A stretch of DNA of 64,000 bases from Benincasa hispida (GCF_009727055.1 NC_052355.1:2553526-2617525); one strand, 5' to 3'. Shown: positions 1 through 11,657, counted from the stretch's first letter. Notes: generated from the letters alone by a model not told the origin. Numbers and translations: made by a program.

Positions 1-521
1 GTACTTGAGAGAGAAGTCTAAAGATATAATCTAGTCTTGAGAGAGTCGGATTAGATCGCATAAGCAAGAGTAGAAACATAGAATTAAGTTCTATCTACTG
101 TTTCTCATACACATCACATGCGTCCTAGAAATAAGAAATGTGGCATTTTGCATTGAGAAATATAGTACTGATATTAGTGTATAGCATGATCGCATATCTT
201 GTACACAATCTTGGGAAATGTTAGCTAAATCCCTTCTCAACCCCTTCATCGCATACTTGTTGTAACTCTACGCTTTTTCCACTCCGCGTTCAACTCCGTT
301 GCATAGGAAAATTTAAATCAAAACACCACCCACTTCTTTTCACCACCACAATAGAATTAAGGAGTCTGTCGCATATCTATTTAATAGTCCCTGTGTTCGA
401 CCCTGGACTTACCAGGAACCTAAGAAGGCTTATAGTTGGACTTTGTCAGGAAAACTTGTATGATCATCGCATCTGCACATTATCACATACACACATCATC
501 GCATCATAAATAAACACATCA
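1..521 (+). repeat. Gypsy-A 5' LTR (3' part only; cut by window edge)
   Basis: Position 1 aligns to 17152 in the 3' LTR and position 521 to 17671, with one indel and scattered substitutions. The LTR ends in CA just before the primer-binding site. About 930 bases of its 5' end lie outside the window. Confidence 0.92.
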
Positions 522-527
522 AGTTTT

Positions 528-545
528 TGGCACCGTTGGCAGGGA
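528..545 (+). other. Gypsy-A primer-binding site (tRNA-Asp type)
   Basis: The sequence tggcaccgttggcaggga starts seven bases after the LTR. It matches the complement of the plant tRNA-Asp 3' end (tggcgccgttgccgggga) at 15 of 18 positions. This site would prime minus-strand DNA synthesis; the mismatches fit a decayed copy. Confidence 0.75.
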
Positions 546-796
546 CTACGGTATAGATTGCGCTAACATCAAACCTCTTTGATCTTTGCAGCTTTTGACC
601 TCTGTTGCAGTGCCATTCCTTCGGTAAAGGGAGAAACAAGCATTGCATGAGTGAAGGACACGCTTTTGAGCCCAACTACGACCCAGAGATCGAAAGAAAA
701 TTTTGCAGAAGACAGAAAGACAGATGTAGACAACAAGGAAGAACTCACAGAATGGCTGAACAACTTGAATAACGAGCCACAAATGAAAACAACATA

Positions 797-1532
797 ATGG
801 CAAATCCTATCCTACTGGTAAATGATTGCAATAGACCCATCCGAGACTATGCGTCACCAAACTTGTATGATTTCTCCCCAGGAATCATGAGATCAGCATT
901 GGATGGATAAAGGTTCAAGATGAAGCCAGTAATGTTACAAATGATATAAACAGCAGGACACTTCGGAGGACGGCGTGGTGAAGATCTGCACGCCCATCTA
1001 CGAAGCTTCATTGAAATTTGTAACATTTTGTGTTCCTTAATATCTCCGCAGAAGAGGCTCGACTCACGCTATTTCCATTTTCACTATGCGATAAAGCAAG
1101 AAAATGGGCATACTCCCTCGAACTAGGAGAGATAACTTCATGGGAGCAAGTTATGGAGAAGTTTATGAAGAAGTATTTCCCTCCTACAGAGAATGCTAGA
1201 AGGAGGAAATTGATCACCAATTTTGAACAAGAAGAAGATGAATCGCTTAGAGATTCGGGGGCGAGATTCAAGAGACTAGTGTGCGACTGTCCACACAATG
1301 ATTGCCGGATTGCCTCCAAATGGAGATTGTCTATCATGGACTAAATTCTGCATCACAGACAGCTGCCAATGCAGCAGCAGCAGGAGGTCTGCTAGACAAG
1401 ACATATGATGAGGCAAAAAACATTCTTGATCGCATCTTGAAAAACCACGAAGATTGGCAAGAAAACATTCAAAGAGCAAAACCCAGAGAAGGTAATGCAA
1501 GTAATGGTGCCATCACATCATTAGAAAATTAG
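797..1532 (+). pseudogene. Gypsy-A gag (broken)
   Basis: An ATG at 797 opens a frame that stops at about 908. Gag-like sequence then continues at 1030-1344, with the family-typical stretch WEQVMEKFMKKYFPP, and after a frame change near 1300 at 1302-1532. Gag forms the virus-like particle in the cytoplasm. The retrotransposon gag core is recognisable (the segment ending KLITNFEQ, followed by ESLRDSGARFKRL), but at least two stops and one frameshift break it. It lies between the primer site and the zinc knuckle, as expected. No intact start-to-end frame exists. Confidence 0.8.
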
Positions 1533-1628
1533 ATGAATGCGATAATTAATTTATTACAGGGCATCACAATAAATATTCTAGGAACGCAAAGAGGGCAAGT
1601 CAATGCGATTGAATAGAAAAACACCAAC

Positions 1629-1667
1629 TGTGCTACATGTGAAGAATCGCATTCTGTCGAGGAATGT
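1629..1667 (+). pseudogene. Gypsy-A gag zinc knuckle remnant
   Basis: Translation gives CATCEESHSVEEC, a CX2CX3HX4C knuckle of the kind plant gypsy gag proteins use to bind genomic RNA. It lies about 100 bases downstream of the last gag block, and stops on both sides of it in the same frame isolate it. From here to 2440 the sequence is decayed linker with no readable domain. Confidence 0.6.
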
Positions 1668-2446
1668 CCACGAAATTCGCAGTCAATCTACTTTGTCAAA
1701 AACAACCCTTTTTCAAACACGTACAACCCCAGGTGGCGAAACCACCCTAATTTTGCTTGGAAAAATAACCAACAACAAGGCTGTCAACCTTTGGCGCAAA
1801 GAGAAAGACCACTAGGATTTTCCAAAGAACTAATAGTCAACAGTAACAGCAAACCAACAACTCTTAAACACCACCATCATCCTCTCTGGAGAATTTTTTT
1901 AAAAAATACATTGAAAAAAATGAAACAGTCCTCTAGAGCCAAGCGAAGTCCATCCGTAATTTAGAAATCCAAATAGGACAAAATGCGAGAGAGCTAAAAA
2001 ATTGACCGCAAGGGACACTACCTAGCTCAACTAAGCTTCTATGCTACCCGAGGAATACAGGGAAAAAACACTGCCAAGCAGTCACCCTGAGAAGTGGAAA
2101 GACGACGGTGGAAGTTAGGAAGGAGCCTAGCAGGACCGATTCAAATGCGATGGAATCAAAGAAATCGTTGACGTAAACTGAGTCAGAGGAGCTCGAGATT
2201 ATGGAACCTGAAGATGAGATCACCTCTAAGCCTCCAGACCATGGAACAGTGAAAGTATAGCTACCTCCATTCCCTTAAAGACTGAGAAACAAGCAAAACG
2301 ATGAAGGTCAGTATCATCGCTTCCTGGAAATATTGAAACAACTACACATCAATATTCCATTTACAAAAGCGATAGAGAAGATGCCGGTGTATGCCAAGTT
2401 TTTGAAGGATATGGTTTCAAAGTAGAAAAGCACAGGAAAATTCGCC

Positions 2447-2836
2447 ATGGTGACATTAACACAAGAATCAAACACTATAATCCCACCAACGATGCACGAC
2501 CCAGGCAACTTTACAATACCCTGCTCAATAGGAGGGATCTACATTGGTCAAGCATTATGCAATCTTGGGGCAAGCATAAACTTAATGCCCCTTTCAATCT
2601 TCATACAATTGAATGTAGGTCAGCTGACACCCACAACGGCGACTCTCCAGCTTGTAGATAGGTCCCTAGTATACCCTAAAGGAAAATTGAAGGATGTCTT
2701 GGTCACAATCGACAAATTCATTCTACCTGCAGACTTTATCATTCTAGATTATGAAGCGGATAAAGATGTGCCAATCATATTAGGACGACCATTCTTGTCT
2801 ACTAGTCGTGCTCAAATAGATATGCGCAAGGGATAA
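2447..2836 (+). pseudogene. Gypsy-A aspartic protease domain (active-site Asp lost)
   Basis: This 129-codon open frame has the retropepsin layout of plant gypsy elements. FTIPCSIGG is followed by the active-site region LCNLGASINLMP and later by the flap and C-terminal strand VPIILGRPFL. The protease would cut the gag-pol polyprotein. Family members have DLGAS where this copy reads NLGAS, so the catalytic aspartate is an asparagine (a GAT to AAT type change). The frame ends in a TAA shortly after the domain. An acidic region with several stops separates it from RT. Confidence 0.85.
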
Positions 2837-3249
2837 ATAACAATGAGCATCATTGGAAAGAAGCTCAGGTTTAATATTATCAAGGCAATGAAGTTTACAA
2901 AAGATGAAGGCTTATCAGATTCCGACGATGAACACACTTGCGTTGAAGATTAGGAGTCCGAGGAAGAAAATGAAGAAAGAGATGATACGACAACATCCTT
3001 AGTAACCTGCCATGCAATAACAAAGACAGTGAACAATGAAGAAAGTTGAATTGGGATGAAGAAAGAAAAACACAGAAACCCTCCTTAGAGTAACCACCTA
3101 CACTAGAGCTAAAAACTCTACCAAATCACTTAAAGTACGTTTTCCTTGGCCAGAATAAAACCTTGCCAGTAATCATATCCTTTACGTTACCAGAAGAAAA
3201 AGAATACGCTGCTCAGTATTCTGAAGAAATATATTAGAGCAATCAGATG

Positions 3250-4068
3250 GACGCTCGTAGATATTAGAGGTATTAGCCCGATGTACTATATGCATAGAAT
3301 TCGGCTCGAAGAAAACCAGAAAGGTTCGATAGAACCTCAATGCAGACTCAACCCTGCAATGAAAGAGGTTATTAAAAAAGAAATTGTTAAATGGTTAGAT
3401 GCCGACATTATATACCGTATCACTGATAGCACATGGTTAGCCCCGTGCAATGCGTTCCCAAGAAGGGCGGGATGGCAGTAGTCCCCAACGCAAACAACGA
3501 GCTGATCCCCATGAGGACTTCACAGGTTGGCAGATCTGTATGGACTATAGAAACTCAACGCATCGACAAAAAAAGATCATTTACCTTTACCTTTCATTGA
3601 TCAAATGCTCGATTGACTAGCAGGGATTGACCATTTCTGTTTCCTTGATGGGTACGCAGGCTATAACCAGATTATGATCTCACTAGAGGATCAAGAAAAG
3701 ACCATATTCACCTATCCATATGGAACGTTCGCCTTTCGTTGCATGCCTTTTGGACTGTGCAATGCATCCAGCAAGTTCAAAGGTATATGATGGCAATATT
3801 CTTCGAGTACCTTGAAGACTCAGTTGAAATCTTTATGGACGATTTCTCAGTCTATGGGCAAACATATGAAATTTGTCTGAAAAATTTGGAGAGAATAGTG
3901 AAAAGATGTGAAGAGACTAATCTGGTGTTGAACTGGAAAAAGTGCTATTTCATGGTTAGAGAAAGAATTGTGCTTGGGCACAAGGCTTCAAAGAATGGAT
4001 TAGAGGTGGATAAAGCAAAAATTGAAGCCATAGAAAAACTTTCACCTCCAGCAAAAGTGAAAGCATGA
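3250..4068 (+). pseudogene. Gypsy-A reverse transcriptase (broken)
   Basis: The RT domain is spread over two frames. The N-terminal part at 3281-3481 contains IRLEENQK and RLNPAMKEVIKKEIVKWLDA. A decayed middle (3482-3738) still reads like fingers/palm sequence, with a YNQI-type motif near 3663. The palm block at 3739-4068 has the catalytic motif FMDDFSVYG and then GHKASKNGLEVDKAKIEAI. RT copies element RNA into cDNA in cytoplasmic particles. The FMDD variant of YXDD is usual in Athila/Tat gypsy elements. Several stops and shifts rule out function. Confidence 0.85.
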
Positions 4069-4086
4069 AGGAGTTTCTTAGAACAC

Positions 4087-4640
4087 GTGGGGTTCTACAG
4101 ATGGTTTGTGAAGGACTCCTCCAAAATAGCTCGACCGTTGAATGCGTTACTGGAAACTGACAAACCTGTTGACTTTGATCCACACTGCTTCGCCGCATTC
4201 AAAGCACTAAAGGACGCATGGACTACAGCGCCAATTCTGATCACACCCGATTGGACAAAGCCATTCAAGCTGATGTGCGATGCCAGCAGATATGCAATGG
4301 GGGCAGTCTTAACACAAAAAGTAAAGACAATGTTACACCCCATCGCAAATGCAAGTAGAACATTGAACCCCTGTAGGCGAATTACACTACCACAGAGAAG
4401 GAACCTCTAGCATTATTTTTTGCGATTGAAAAATTCAGACCTTACTTGTTGGGATCAAAAGTTGTAGTCCACACCGACCACTTGGCGATAAGATATTTGA
4501 TGACAAAAAAAGATGCGAAGCCGAGACTAATCCGATGGGTTCTTCTATTCTAAGAATTTAATATGGAGATAATCGATCGCAAGGGAACGGAAAACCAAGT
4601 CGCTGACCATTTATCGAGGTTAGAGAATCCTGAAGTGGAT
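4087..4640 (+). pseudogene. Gypsy-A RNase H domain (broken)
   Basis: The frame at 4087-4410 continues from RT with GFYRWFVKDSSKIARPL, the connection region. CDASRYAMGAVLTQ follows, which holds the first catalytic aspartate of the gypsy RNase H. After a frame change near 4375 the rest of the domain is readable to about 4620, with a DHLSRLENP segment at 4600-4630 that marks the boundary to integrase. RNase H would degrade the RNA strand during reverse transcription. Position and motif order match the family; stops show it is dead. Confidence 0.8.
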
Positions 4641-4681
4641 CGCATCCAGTCGGAGGTGAACAATCATTCCCTGACAAGCAG

Positions 4682-5278
4682 TTGCTTAAGGTTGAAGAAC
4701 TACCCTTGTATGCAGATATTGTCAACTTCTTGGTCTGCAAACAATTTCTGAAAAATTACACATCCAATCAAAAGAAGTGGCTCATTCATGAATGCAAATC
4801 CTACTACTGGGACGAGCCAAATCTTTACAAAAGAGGACCAGACCAGATGTTGAAATTCTGTGTTCTAGAGACTGCTTTTCAACACATACTTTTTTAATGT
4901 CATGAATCACCCTATGGAGAGCATTTTGGGGGATAGCGAACAGCGGCAAAAGTTTTGAAAAGCAGATATTACTGTTCAACTCTGTTTAAGGACACACGAG
5001 AATATTCCATGAAATGCGATAAGTGCCAACCTACTGGAAACATTTCAAAAAAAAAAAAAAAATGAGATGCCAATGAACATCATATTGGAAGTGGAACTAT
5101 TCGACGTCTTGGGTACAGATTTCATGGGACCATTTCCATCGTCAAATGGTCATAAATATATTTGGTTGCCCGTCGACTATGTTTTCAAATGGATTGAAGC
5201 GGTTTCATGCATTGCAAACGATGTGGCAACAGTCTCCAAATTCTTTTCACTCGTTTTGGCACTCCACGTGCCATAATA
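4682..5278 (+). pseudogene. Gypsy-A integrase, N-terminal portion (split by gypsy-B)
   Basis: The zinc-binding N-terminus is readable at 4682-5040 (SRYYCSTLFKD, then CDKCQP near 5017). A run of 15 A falls at about 5047. The start of the catalytic core follows at 5067-5250, with [14 protein letters not shown] containing the first catalytic aspartate. A frameshift lies near 5245. The downstream frame then reaches the gypsy-B target site at 5274-5278, where the domain stops mid-core. Integrase would join element cDNA to host DNA in the nucleus. The remainder is at 14199-14872, 8.9 kb away. Confidence 0.88.
5274..5278. repeat. Target-site duplication of gypsy-B, left copy (taata)
   Basis: The five bases taata directly precede the TG start of the gypsy-B 5' LTR. 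The same five bases follow the CA end of its 3' LTR at 14199-14203. A 5-bp duplication is normal for gypsy integration. Confidence 0.92.
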
Positions 5279-7958
5279 TGTAAAGCCCGAACCCTAATTA
5301 CTTTAAGTAGGAGTAAGTAATGTGATGCCTTCTAGTAAGTTAAATGAAGCCATGTTTTAGGAGGGATAGAGGATGGAAGCAAGAAGAAATAAGTTCTTGT
5401 GTAGCTAAGTGTAAACCCCGAATTCTAAGTTTCCTAAACAAGCATGTTTAGCCAAAGGAATGATATATTAAATATTTAATAAGTGAAAAATCCATGTTAT
5501 TTATAGGAGTTTTTGAGAAAGGAAAGGAAAAACATGTTAAATAAGGAAACTCGTTTGGCACGTGGAAGTTAATCCTTGAATTCGGGAGGTGGCAGGAAGA
5601 TTAATAGGGAAAAGGAACTTCGAAAGCTTGGTTTCGGTAATCTACATGAGCAAATTTAGTGAAATCAGTGCTGTTTGAAAGCTAGGAGAATCTAGTTTTC
5701 GAAGTTGTCTTTTCGGAGAAAGATTGCAGAAGAAGAAGAACAAAAAGTGAGGAATTCGCAGAAGAGGCAGAATCACGGATTAATCAGGGACTGAGATGAA
5801 GTTTGGAAGCTCTAGGCCAAATAATAAGGAAGTTTTGGCTGAAATTTTAAGATAAGAAATTTAACTCAATTCTAAATACGTTTGTAGAAGGAAGTTTCTT
5901 TAAACGAGGGCTGGATTTTGAGTTATGAATTTTTGAATTTGTAATAGAGAAGTTGTGCATAAGCAGACAGCTGCTTGGGAAGAACAAGCAAACAACATAT
6001 ATGGAGAATGAGGATCTCGCTTATGAAAGAAATCTCGCTAATTTTGTGCTGAGAATCTCGCTAATTTTGTGATGAGGTTCTCGCTTTAGAAGAAAATCTT
6101 GCTAGAAATTGGGCTGAATCTCGCTGGAAAGGTGAGTATCGCTAGGATGAAGGATCTCGCTCATGAGAAGAATGCACTCATGATGAGTATCTCGCTAGTA
6201 AAGCTGTCTTTGATGATGGAAGTTCCATTAGTAAATGAACTATTTGAGGTATTTTGCTAAGAATTAAGAGTAGTTTAACCAGGAATTATGTCCTTTCAGG
6301 CCAAGAAGAGCTAGGAGAGGCATATAACCCGTTAAGAGGCCAACGAGCTGTGAGTGACTATGTGATAATTTAATGTTTTAATGATTTAGAAACTATGATT
6401 TCCTAGAAGATATTTCTCATGCTAAGTGTTCAAATGAATTGCCAAGCAACATATGTTTGAAGCTATTTCTCATGCTAAGTAAAGCACGTTTTCCACAGAA
6501 ATTGACACGATTTAAATATGTTATCTTGTCCAAATACTTTCAGCATGTTTTAGTAACTCCGTTTTCATGATGAACTAATATGATGATTTAAGCACTGAGC
6601 CTTAGTGTTCAACTAAATGTTTGTTACTAGTTAAATGACGGATACTGAAAGACAATGAGAAAGTTTCCTAGTTAAGTATCTAAGGTACGACAGTATTGAT
6701 GTACTATGCCTAAATACCTAAGGTTGTCAAAATACATACATTAGTATTTCTAAACATAATGAAAAGGGATACTGAAGGTAGGGTTATTCTTTTAATGCTC
6801 TTCGAGAACTTGATAGCTTATATGAGCCGAATACTGAAGGTAAGGAAGGTATCTGAATAAATGTACCGAAGGTGTTGATGGTACATAGAAAACACCACAT
6901 GCACGTTGGTAATACGATGTCGAGAGATTGAGCAAAAGGGTTCTCCCCGACTAAGGTTGACGTTGAGGGATTGAGCAAAAGGGTTCTCCCCTACTAAGAT
7001 TGACGTTGAGGGATTGAGCAAAAGGGTTCTCCCTGACTAAGGTTGATGTTGAGGGATTGAGAAAAAGGGTTCTCCCTGACTAAGATTGACATTGAGGGAT
7101 TGAGCAAAAGGGTTCTCCCCGACTAAGGTTGAGATATTGAGCAAAATGGTTCTCCCCGACTAAGATTGACGTTGAAGGATTGAGCAAAAGGGTTCTCCCT
7201 AACTATGGTTTACGTTGAGGGATTAAGCAAAAGGGTTCTCCCCGACTAAGGTTGACGTTGAGGGTTAGATCTAGTAGTTCACTCTCAACTAAGGATAAAG
7301 GGAGGTCTAAGTATGGGTCTTCTAGGCTATATACTAGCAAGAGTAGGTCGAAGTATGGGTCTCTTGGCCGGTAACAGACGTTGGGAGCTAGAGCGATGTA
7401 TGCTCGTTCTCAACTAAGGAATAATGATGTTTAATGGTGGTTTTAAAGGTTTTCTGTACACGTTTTCTTGGTACATTTTAGTTCTAGTATTATGTTTTCG
7501 AGCTTTCAGTTTAAACATGAGATTTATGTTTTTATTAAGTCATTCACTTGGATTCTAGCTCACATTTTCAAATGTTTTCCTTTTCAGATAGCGGTCAGAT
7601 TCCTCAAAGTTGATCCTACTGCTGCTTGCCACTGAAAAACCTGACTTGTTCAGAAGAACCTAGGTTGATGGCTTGTTTATGTACACATGTTTCGAGAGGG
7701 ACTAGGACTTTGTTAGGAATGTTTTGGGCCATTTGTGAATATTTTTCCGTAGATGTTATGACATGGCTGTATGCATATGTTTATCTATCTTTGTAGAACC
7801 TTAAGGGAGGCTTGCTGTATGCGTATACTACTAATGTGTTAAACAGGTTGGTATTTAGATTAGAAGGCTTTGGTGGTAGGTACTGGCAGTAGGATTAGTA
7901 ACTACCACGGTCATATCCTCATCCAGATTAAAAGGGTAATCTGGGAGGGGGTGTGACA
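5279..7958 (+). repeat. Gypsy-B 5' LTR
   Basis: It starts tgtaaagcccgaaccc and ends gtgtgaca. It aligns along its whole length with 11658-14198, with mostly single-base differences. It is longer than its partner mainly because its minisatellite has eight units rather than four. A run of repeated atctcgct motifs (about 6015-6205) is present in both LTRs. Confidence 0.95.
6925..7265 (+). repeat. 43-bp minisatellite in gypsy-B 5' LTR (about 8 units)
   Basis: The unit contains gattgagcaaaagggttct, then cccc gactaagg and ttgacgttgag. About eight units follow one another with a few substitutions each; the fifth is shortened. The 3' LTR has only about four. Confidence 0.92.
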
Positions 7959-7961
7959 AGT

Positions 7962-7979
7962 TGGTACAGAGTATAAGGT
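7962..7979 (+). other. Gypsy-B primer-binding site (tRNA-iMet type, degenerate)
   Basis: The sequence tggtacagagtataaggt starts three bases after the LTR. It resembles the plant initiator-Met primer site tggtatcagagc with one base missing and later mismatches. Confidence 0.55.
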
Positions 7980-8198
7980 TTTGGGAATAGAAGGGAAAGT
8001 TCATACATAAGTCTAAGTCCCTAACATGTGTACATTGTATTAAGCGAAATGCCGAGGCAGACAGAGTAAGCAAACAGGAGACAGGAATATTGACTTTATC
8101 AATAGGGGCCCAGAGGTTAGAAAGAACACACCGGGTAGGAAAAAGAAGGTGAATGATCTAGTGGGTCAGGAAACGACGTCTGAGGGAGAGTCTAGTAC

Positions 8199-8226
8199 CT
8201 GTCTCTTATACACATCTAGATGTGTA
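8199..8226. other. Nextera (Tn5 mosaic-end) adapter contamination, first block
   Basis: Bases 8199-8217 are ctgtctcttatacacatct, the exact 19-bp Tn5 mosaic end used in Nextera libraries. The first nine bases of its reverse complement follow (8218-8226). The 37 bases before the block (8162-8198) are repeated after it (8229-8265), as in a misassembled read join. This is an assembly artefact, not plant sequence. Confidence 0.97.
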
Positions 8227-8286
8227 AATGGGTCAGGAAACGACGTCTGAGGGAGAGTCTAGTACTCCCCAGGCAAGGGGCAGTGA

Positions 8287-8324
8287 CTGTCTCTTATACA
8301 CATCTAGATGTGTATAAGAGACAG
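8287..8324. other. Nextera mate-pair junction adapter, complete 38 bp
   Basis: The 38 bases are the 19-bp mosaic end followed directly by its exact reverse complement. That is the circularisation junction of Nextera mate-pair libraries. It sits in the gag region of gypsy-B, about 60 bases after the first block. The real sequence on either side may not be contiguous. Confidence 0.98.
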
Positions 8325-9329
8325 GATAGGGGATCCTGACCTTCAGTTGCAACTCAGACTAGTGGAAGCCAATTCAGGGGTACAAGTTGGCAGGGATCTA
8401 GGAAAAGGAAAATGAGACAAAACAAGAAATTGGCGTGCCTAGTTGTGGTAAGAGGTATCTTGGGGTATGCTATAGTGGCAGAGGTGTATGTTTCCAATGT
8501 GGACAAGCAGGGCATTTCAAGAGGCACTATCCTCAGGTGAACAGGGATGCCCTAACAGCACATTAGACAACCTCCCAGATAGTTAACCAACCAAAAGGCG
8601 TTGGGAATCGAGGTGAAGGGTTAAGTGGTGCCAAGCAGAAGAATGTTACAGGTCGATCCCATCAGCAGGGGCGAGTGTATGCTGTGACACACCAGGAGGC
8701 AGCGGAGTCACCAGATGTTGTGACCGGTAATGTCATATTATGTGGACAGTCTGCATATGTTTTATTTGACCCTGGTGCCACACATTCATTTATATCTAGC
8801 ATATTTGCATCTAGTATAGATAGGTTGGTTAAGCCTATGCCTAAAGAGTTATTTATCTCTACCCCTTGGGAGATGTGATAGTAGTAGATAAATGTTATAA
8901 TCGTTGTGAGGTACTGATCAATGGTCAGAACTTCTATGTTGATTTACTTCCCTTAGAGCTGTTAGAGTTTGATGCTATCCTGAAGATGGATTTTCTAAGT
9001 AAGTATCGTCAGTAGACTGTTACAAGAAGAAGGTAGTGCTCAGAAAATCGAATGGCCAGGATGCAATGCTGAGAGGAATCAAAAGATTAACCGCGGGGGA
9101 ATCTGATATTGGTAGTGAAAGCTCGAAAGCTGTTGAGCAAGGGATGTAAAGCTTATCTGGCTCACGTAGTGGTTGCTTAAGGAAAATAGTTGAACCCAGA
9201 AGATGTCTCCGTGGTAAATGAGTTCAGGATGCATTTCCTGAAGAACTATCGGGATTACCACCCGACAGAGAGGTAGAGTTTACTATTGACTTAATTCCAG
9301 AAACAACTCCTATATCGTAGACACCATGT

Positions 9330-10060
9330 AGAATGGCGCCAACTGAGTTGAAAGAATTAAAGGTTCAGCTGCAAGAGTTAATTGACAAGGGTTACATTCG
9401 ACCTAGTTTATCGCCTTGGGGAGCTCCGGTATTGTTTGTGAGAAGAAAGATGGTATACTTAGATTGTGTATTGACTATAGGCAGCTGAATAAAGTAACGA
9501 TTTATAAATAAGGGTTACATTAGATCCAGTGCGTCACCTTGGGAGGCGCTGGTCTTCTATCAAGAAGAAAGACATTACTCTTAGTTATGTATAGATTATA
9601 AGCGGTTGGACAAGGTGACGATCGGGAGCAAGTATCCATTGCCTGGTATAGATGATCTCTTTGATTAGTTAAAGGGAGCCACGATTTTCTTTAAATAGAT
9701 TTGGGATCAGGTTACCATCAGTTGAAGGTAGAGGCAGATGTTCCAAAAACTGCATTCAGGATGAGGTATAGACATTACGAGTTCCTAGTAATGCCATTTG
9801 GACTAACAAATACCTCTACAGTATTTATGGACTTGGTGAATAGGATATTTCATCCCTACTTGGATCAGCTCATGATAATTTTCATTGATGACATATTGGT
9901 GTATTCAAGTAGTAGGGAAAATCTCAGGAACCATTTGAGGATAGTTTTTCCGACACTGTGAGAGAAGAAGTTGTATGCTACGTTCAGCAAATGTGATTTC
10001 TAGTTAGACTGGTTAGACCAGGTTGTATTTCTTAGTCATATGGTTTCAGCTGCAGGAATG
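9330..10060 (+). pseudogene. Gypsy-B reverse transcriptase remnant
   Basis: RT starts near 9330 with [20 protein letters not shown], the classic gypsy finger segment. A partial second copy of the segment around KGYIR follows at about 9505-9545, an internal duplication. The palm block at 9701-9961 has [29 protein letters not shown] and the catalytic [11 protein letters not shown] (YXDD class). The domain decays after about 10060. It would have copied element RNA into cDNA. Several stops and the duplication show it is dead. Confidence 0.88.
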
Positions 10061-10760
10061 AGTGACTCTAAATGCTTTAAATGTTTTAAGTAAATTGTTA
10101 ATGCTTATGAATGTCCAATGTTTACTGAAAGCTATTTATGATAATTATTCTCAAATAGCTATGTAGTAACGCATCTCACATTAAGGTTATCTTTATGCTA
10201 TGCTTTACAATGGCCATGGTGATGCGTTAGTAAGAAATGTATTTGGGTAACTAAGTTATTAAGAGATTAGAATAAGCAAGCAAGTAAGTATAAATAGCTC
10301 AGTACTGAGGTACATGAAGAAGGTACTGAAGCTTAGACTAGAATGTGAATAACTCAGTACTGAAGCACATAGAGAAGGTATTGAGGCCTTGCCCTAGAAT
10401 TTGAATAGCTCGATACTGAAGGACACGGGGAAGGTATCTGAGCAATAGTACCTAAGGTATGACGGTACTTGAACTAGAATTGTACAATTAAGGAAAAAAA
10501 ATTGTGATTGATATTGTCGAGAACAATGCATGGTAGCCATGAATTGATGTTGAGGGATTGAATAAAGATTCTCTCTCAACTAAGAATGCAAGTTATGATT
10601 GTAGGAAGAGAACAAGAGGAGTTCCTTCCCAGTTAAGTAGTAACGCAGTAAAGAATGATAAGGAGTGAGCAAAACGGCCACTCTAGACTAATAGACTAAG
10701 GCATAGTCTAGCAAGATAGGAAAAATACTATGTGAGGTTTGATTTTTCAACAAGTGATAC
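10061..10760 (+). repeat. LTR-related fragment inside gypsy-B
   Basis: This stretch resembles parts of the gypsy-B LTR. It has repeated tactgaagg/ggtactga motifs (10300-10445) like LTR positions 6830-6890, and a single diverged unit of the LTR minisatellite at about 10548-10590 (tgatgttgagggattgaata). It occupies the place where RNase H and integrase should start, so it probably came with the deletion that removed them. Confidence 0.55.
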
Positions 10761-11657
10761 CTTGAAGGCAAAGGCCGACGGGATTACTCAATCCACTATC
10801 GGTACCTGAGCGAAAGTTGTGAGTCACACAGGTAAACATAGACTTTTCACTAGAAATAGAATGTATAGCAGGTTTGCTCAAAGGTTGGTGGCAAACGTGA
10901 AGTCTATTCTAGTAAATTTAGAGAAAAGGATGTAATCTAGAGGAAGTCCTAGTCAGATTAAACCTAAGAGGAGGGAAAAGATGAGCAACATTGAGCTCAA
11001 AATGTACTAGAGGTACATTGAGTATAAAAGTAAGGAACGAAATGGTCAGCAGAAGACAAAAAGGAAATGGTCCAGATCTGCTGATGTTCCAGGTAATAGC
11101 TCGAAGTTTGAATTGTAACTGAGCTAGGGACTAGTATAGTTAAGAAAACCTTATCTATACAGTATGGTAAGTCGTAGTTGGGAAATGTTATAGTACAAAG
11201 AATGTTTTCTCCCAAGTATAGATAGAAAGGATATTCTAAGAAGAGTGCTTTCGATTAGGTCGAGAAGTCTAGTTGACACAAATATTGAATTCACAGCTAG
11301 CAAGTAATACAAAGGTATGATAACTGGAAGAGAATGTTCCAGTGGTATTGCTGAGAAATGGAAAAGGACCACCCTAGTAATAAATGAGTACTATGACTCA
11401 ATGGAAAATGGAAGAATCATCAGAGGATGTGACAAATACAATGAACTGTGATGATCAAGTTTTTCATACGTACTAGTACTATTTACCATGAACAAAGTTG
11501 ATATCAAAGTAGCGCAGCGAAAGCGTAGTAAAAAGGGGGAAGAAGAAAGAAAGAAGAAGGTTGTAAAGTTTACAACCAAAGGATGTTGTCAAAGTCTAAG
11601 TTATAAGTAGGTTCGAGCAAATTTCGAGGATGAAATTTCTTTTAGGGGGGAAGAAGT
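10761..11657 (+). other. Gypsy-B decayed 3' internal region and polypurine tract
   Basis: No domain can be read in most of this stretch. The last 60 bases resemble the usual end of a gypsy pol gene (a frame reading FEDEISF near 11615). The purine-rich tract ttttaggggggaagaag follows at about 11640-11656. That tract would prime plus-strand synthesis next to the 3' LTR. Confidence 0.6.

Larger units (their letters stand above)
8040..9010 (+). pseudogene. Gypsy-B gag C-terminus and protease remnant
   Basis: The knuckle at about 8485-8535 reads VCFQCGQAGHFKRHYP, a CX2CX4HX4C motif whose last cysteine is now tyrosine. The protease region follows at 8675-8990. It contains YVLFDPGATHSFIS, where family members usually have DSGATHSF, and after a frame break a region like LLEFDAILKMDFLS. 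These would be the RNA-binding and polyprotein-cutting parts of the gag-pol product. The N-terminal gag is not readable. The stretch 8190-8330 contains sequencing adapter, so this part of the assembly is unreliable. Confidence 0.75.

Noticed and set aside
8199..8324. A genuine Tn5 or IS50 insertion
   Set aside because: Only the 19-bp mosaic end and its reverse complement are present, arranged as a library junction. No transposase and no native IS50 ends are seen.
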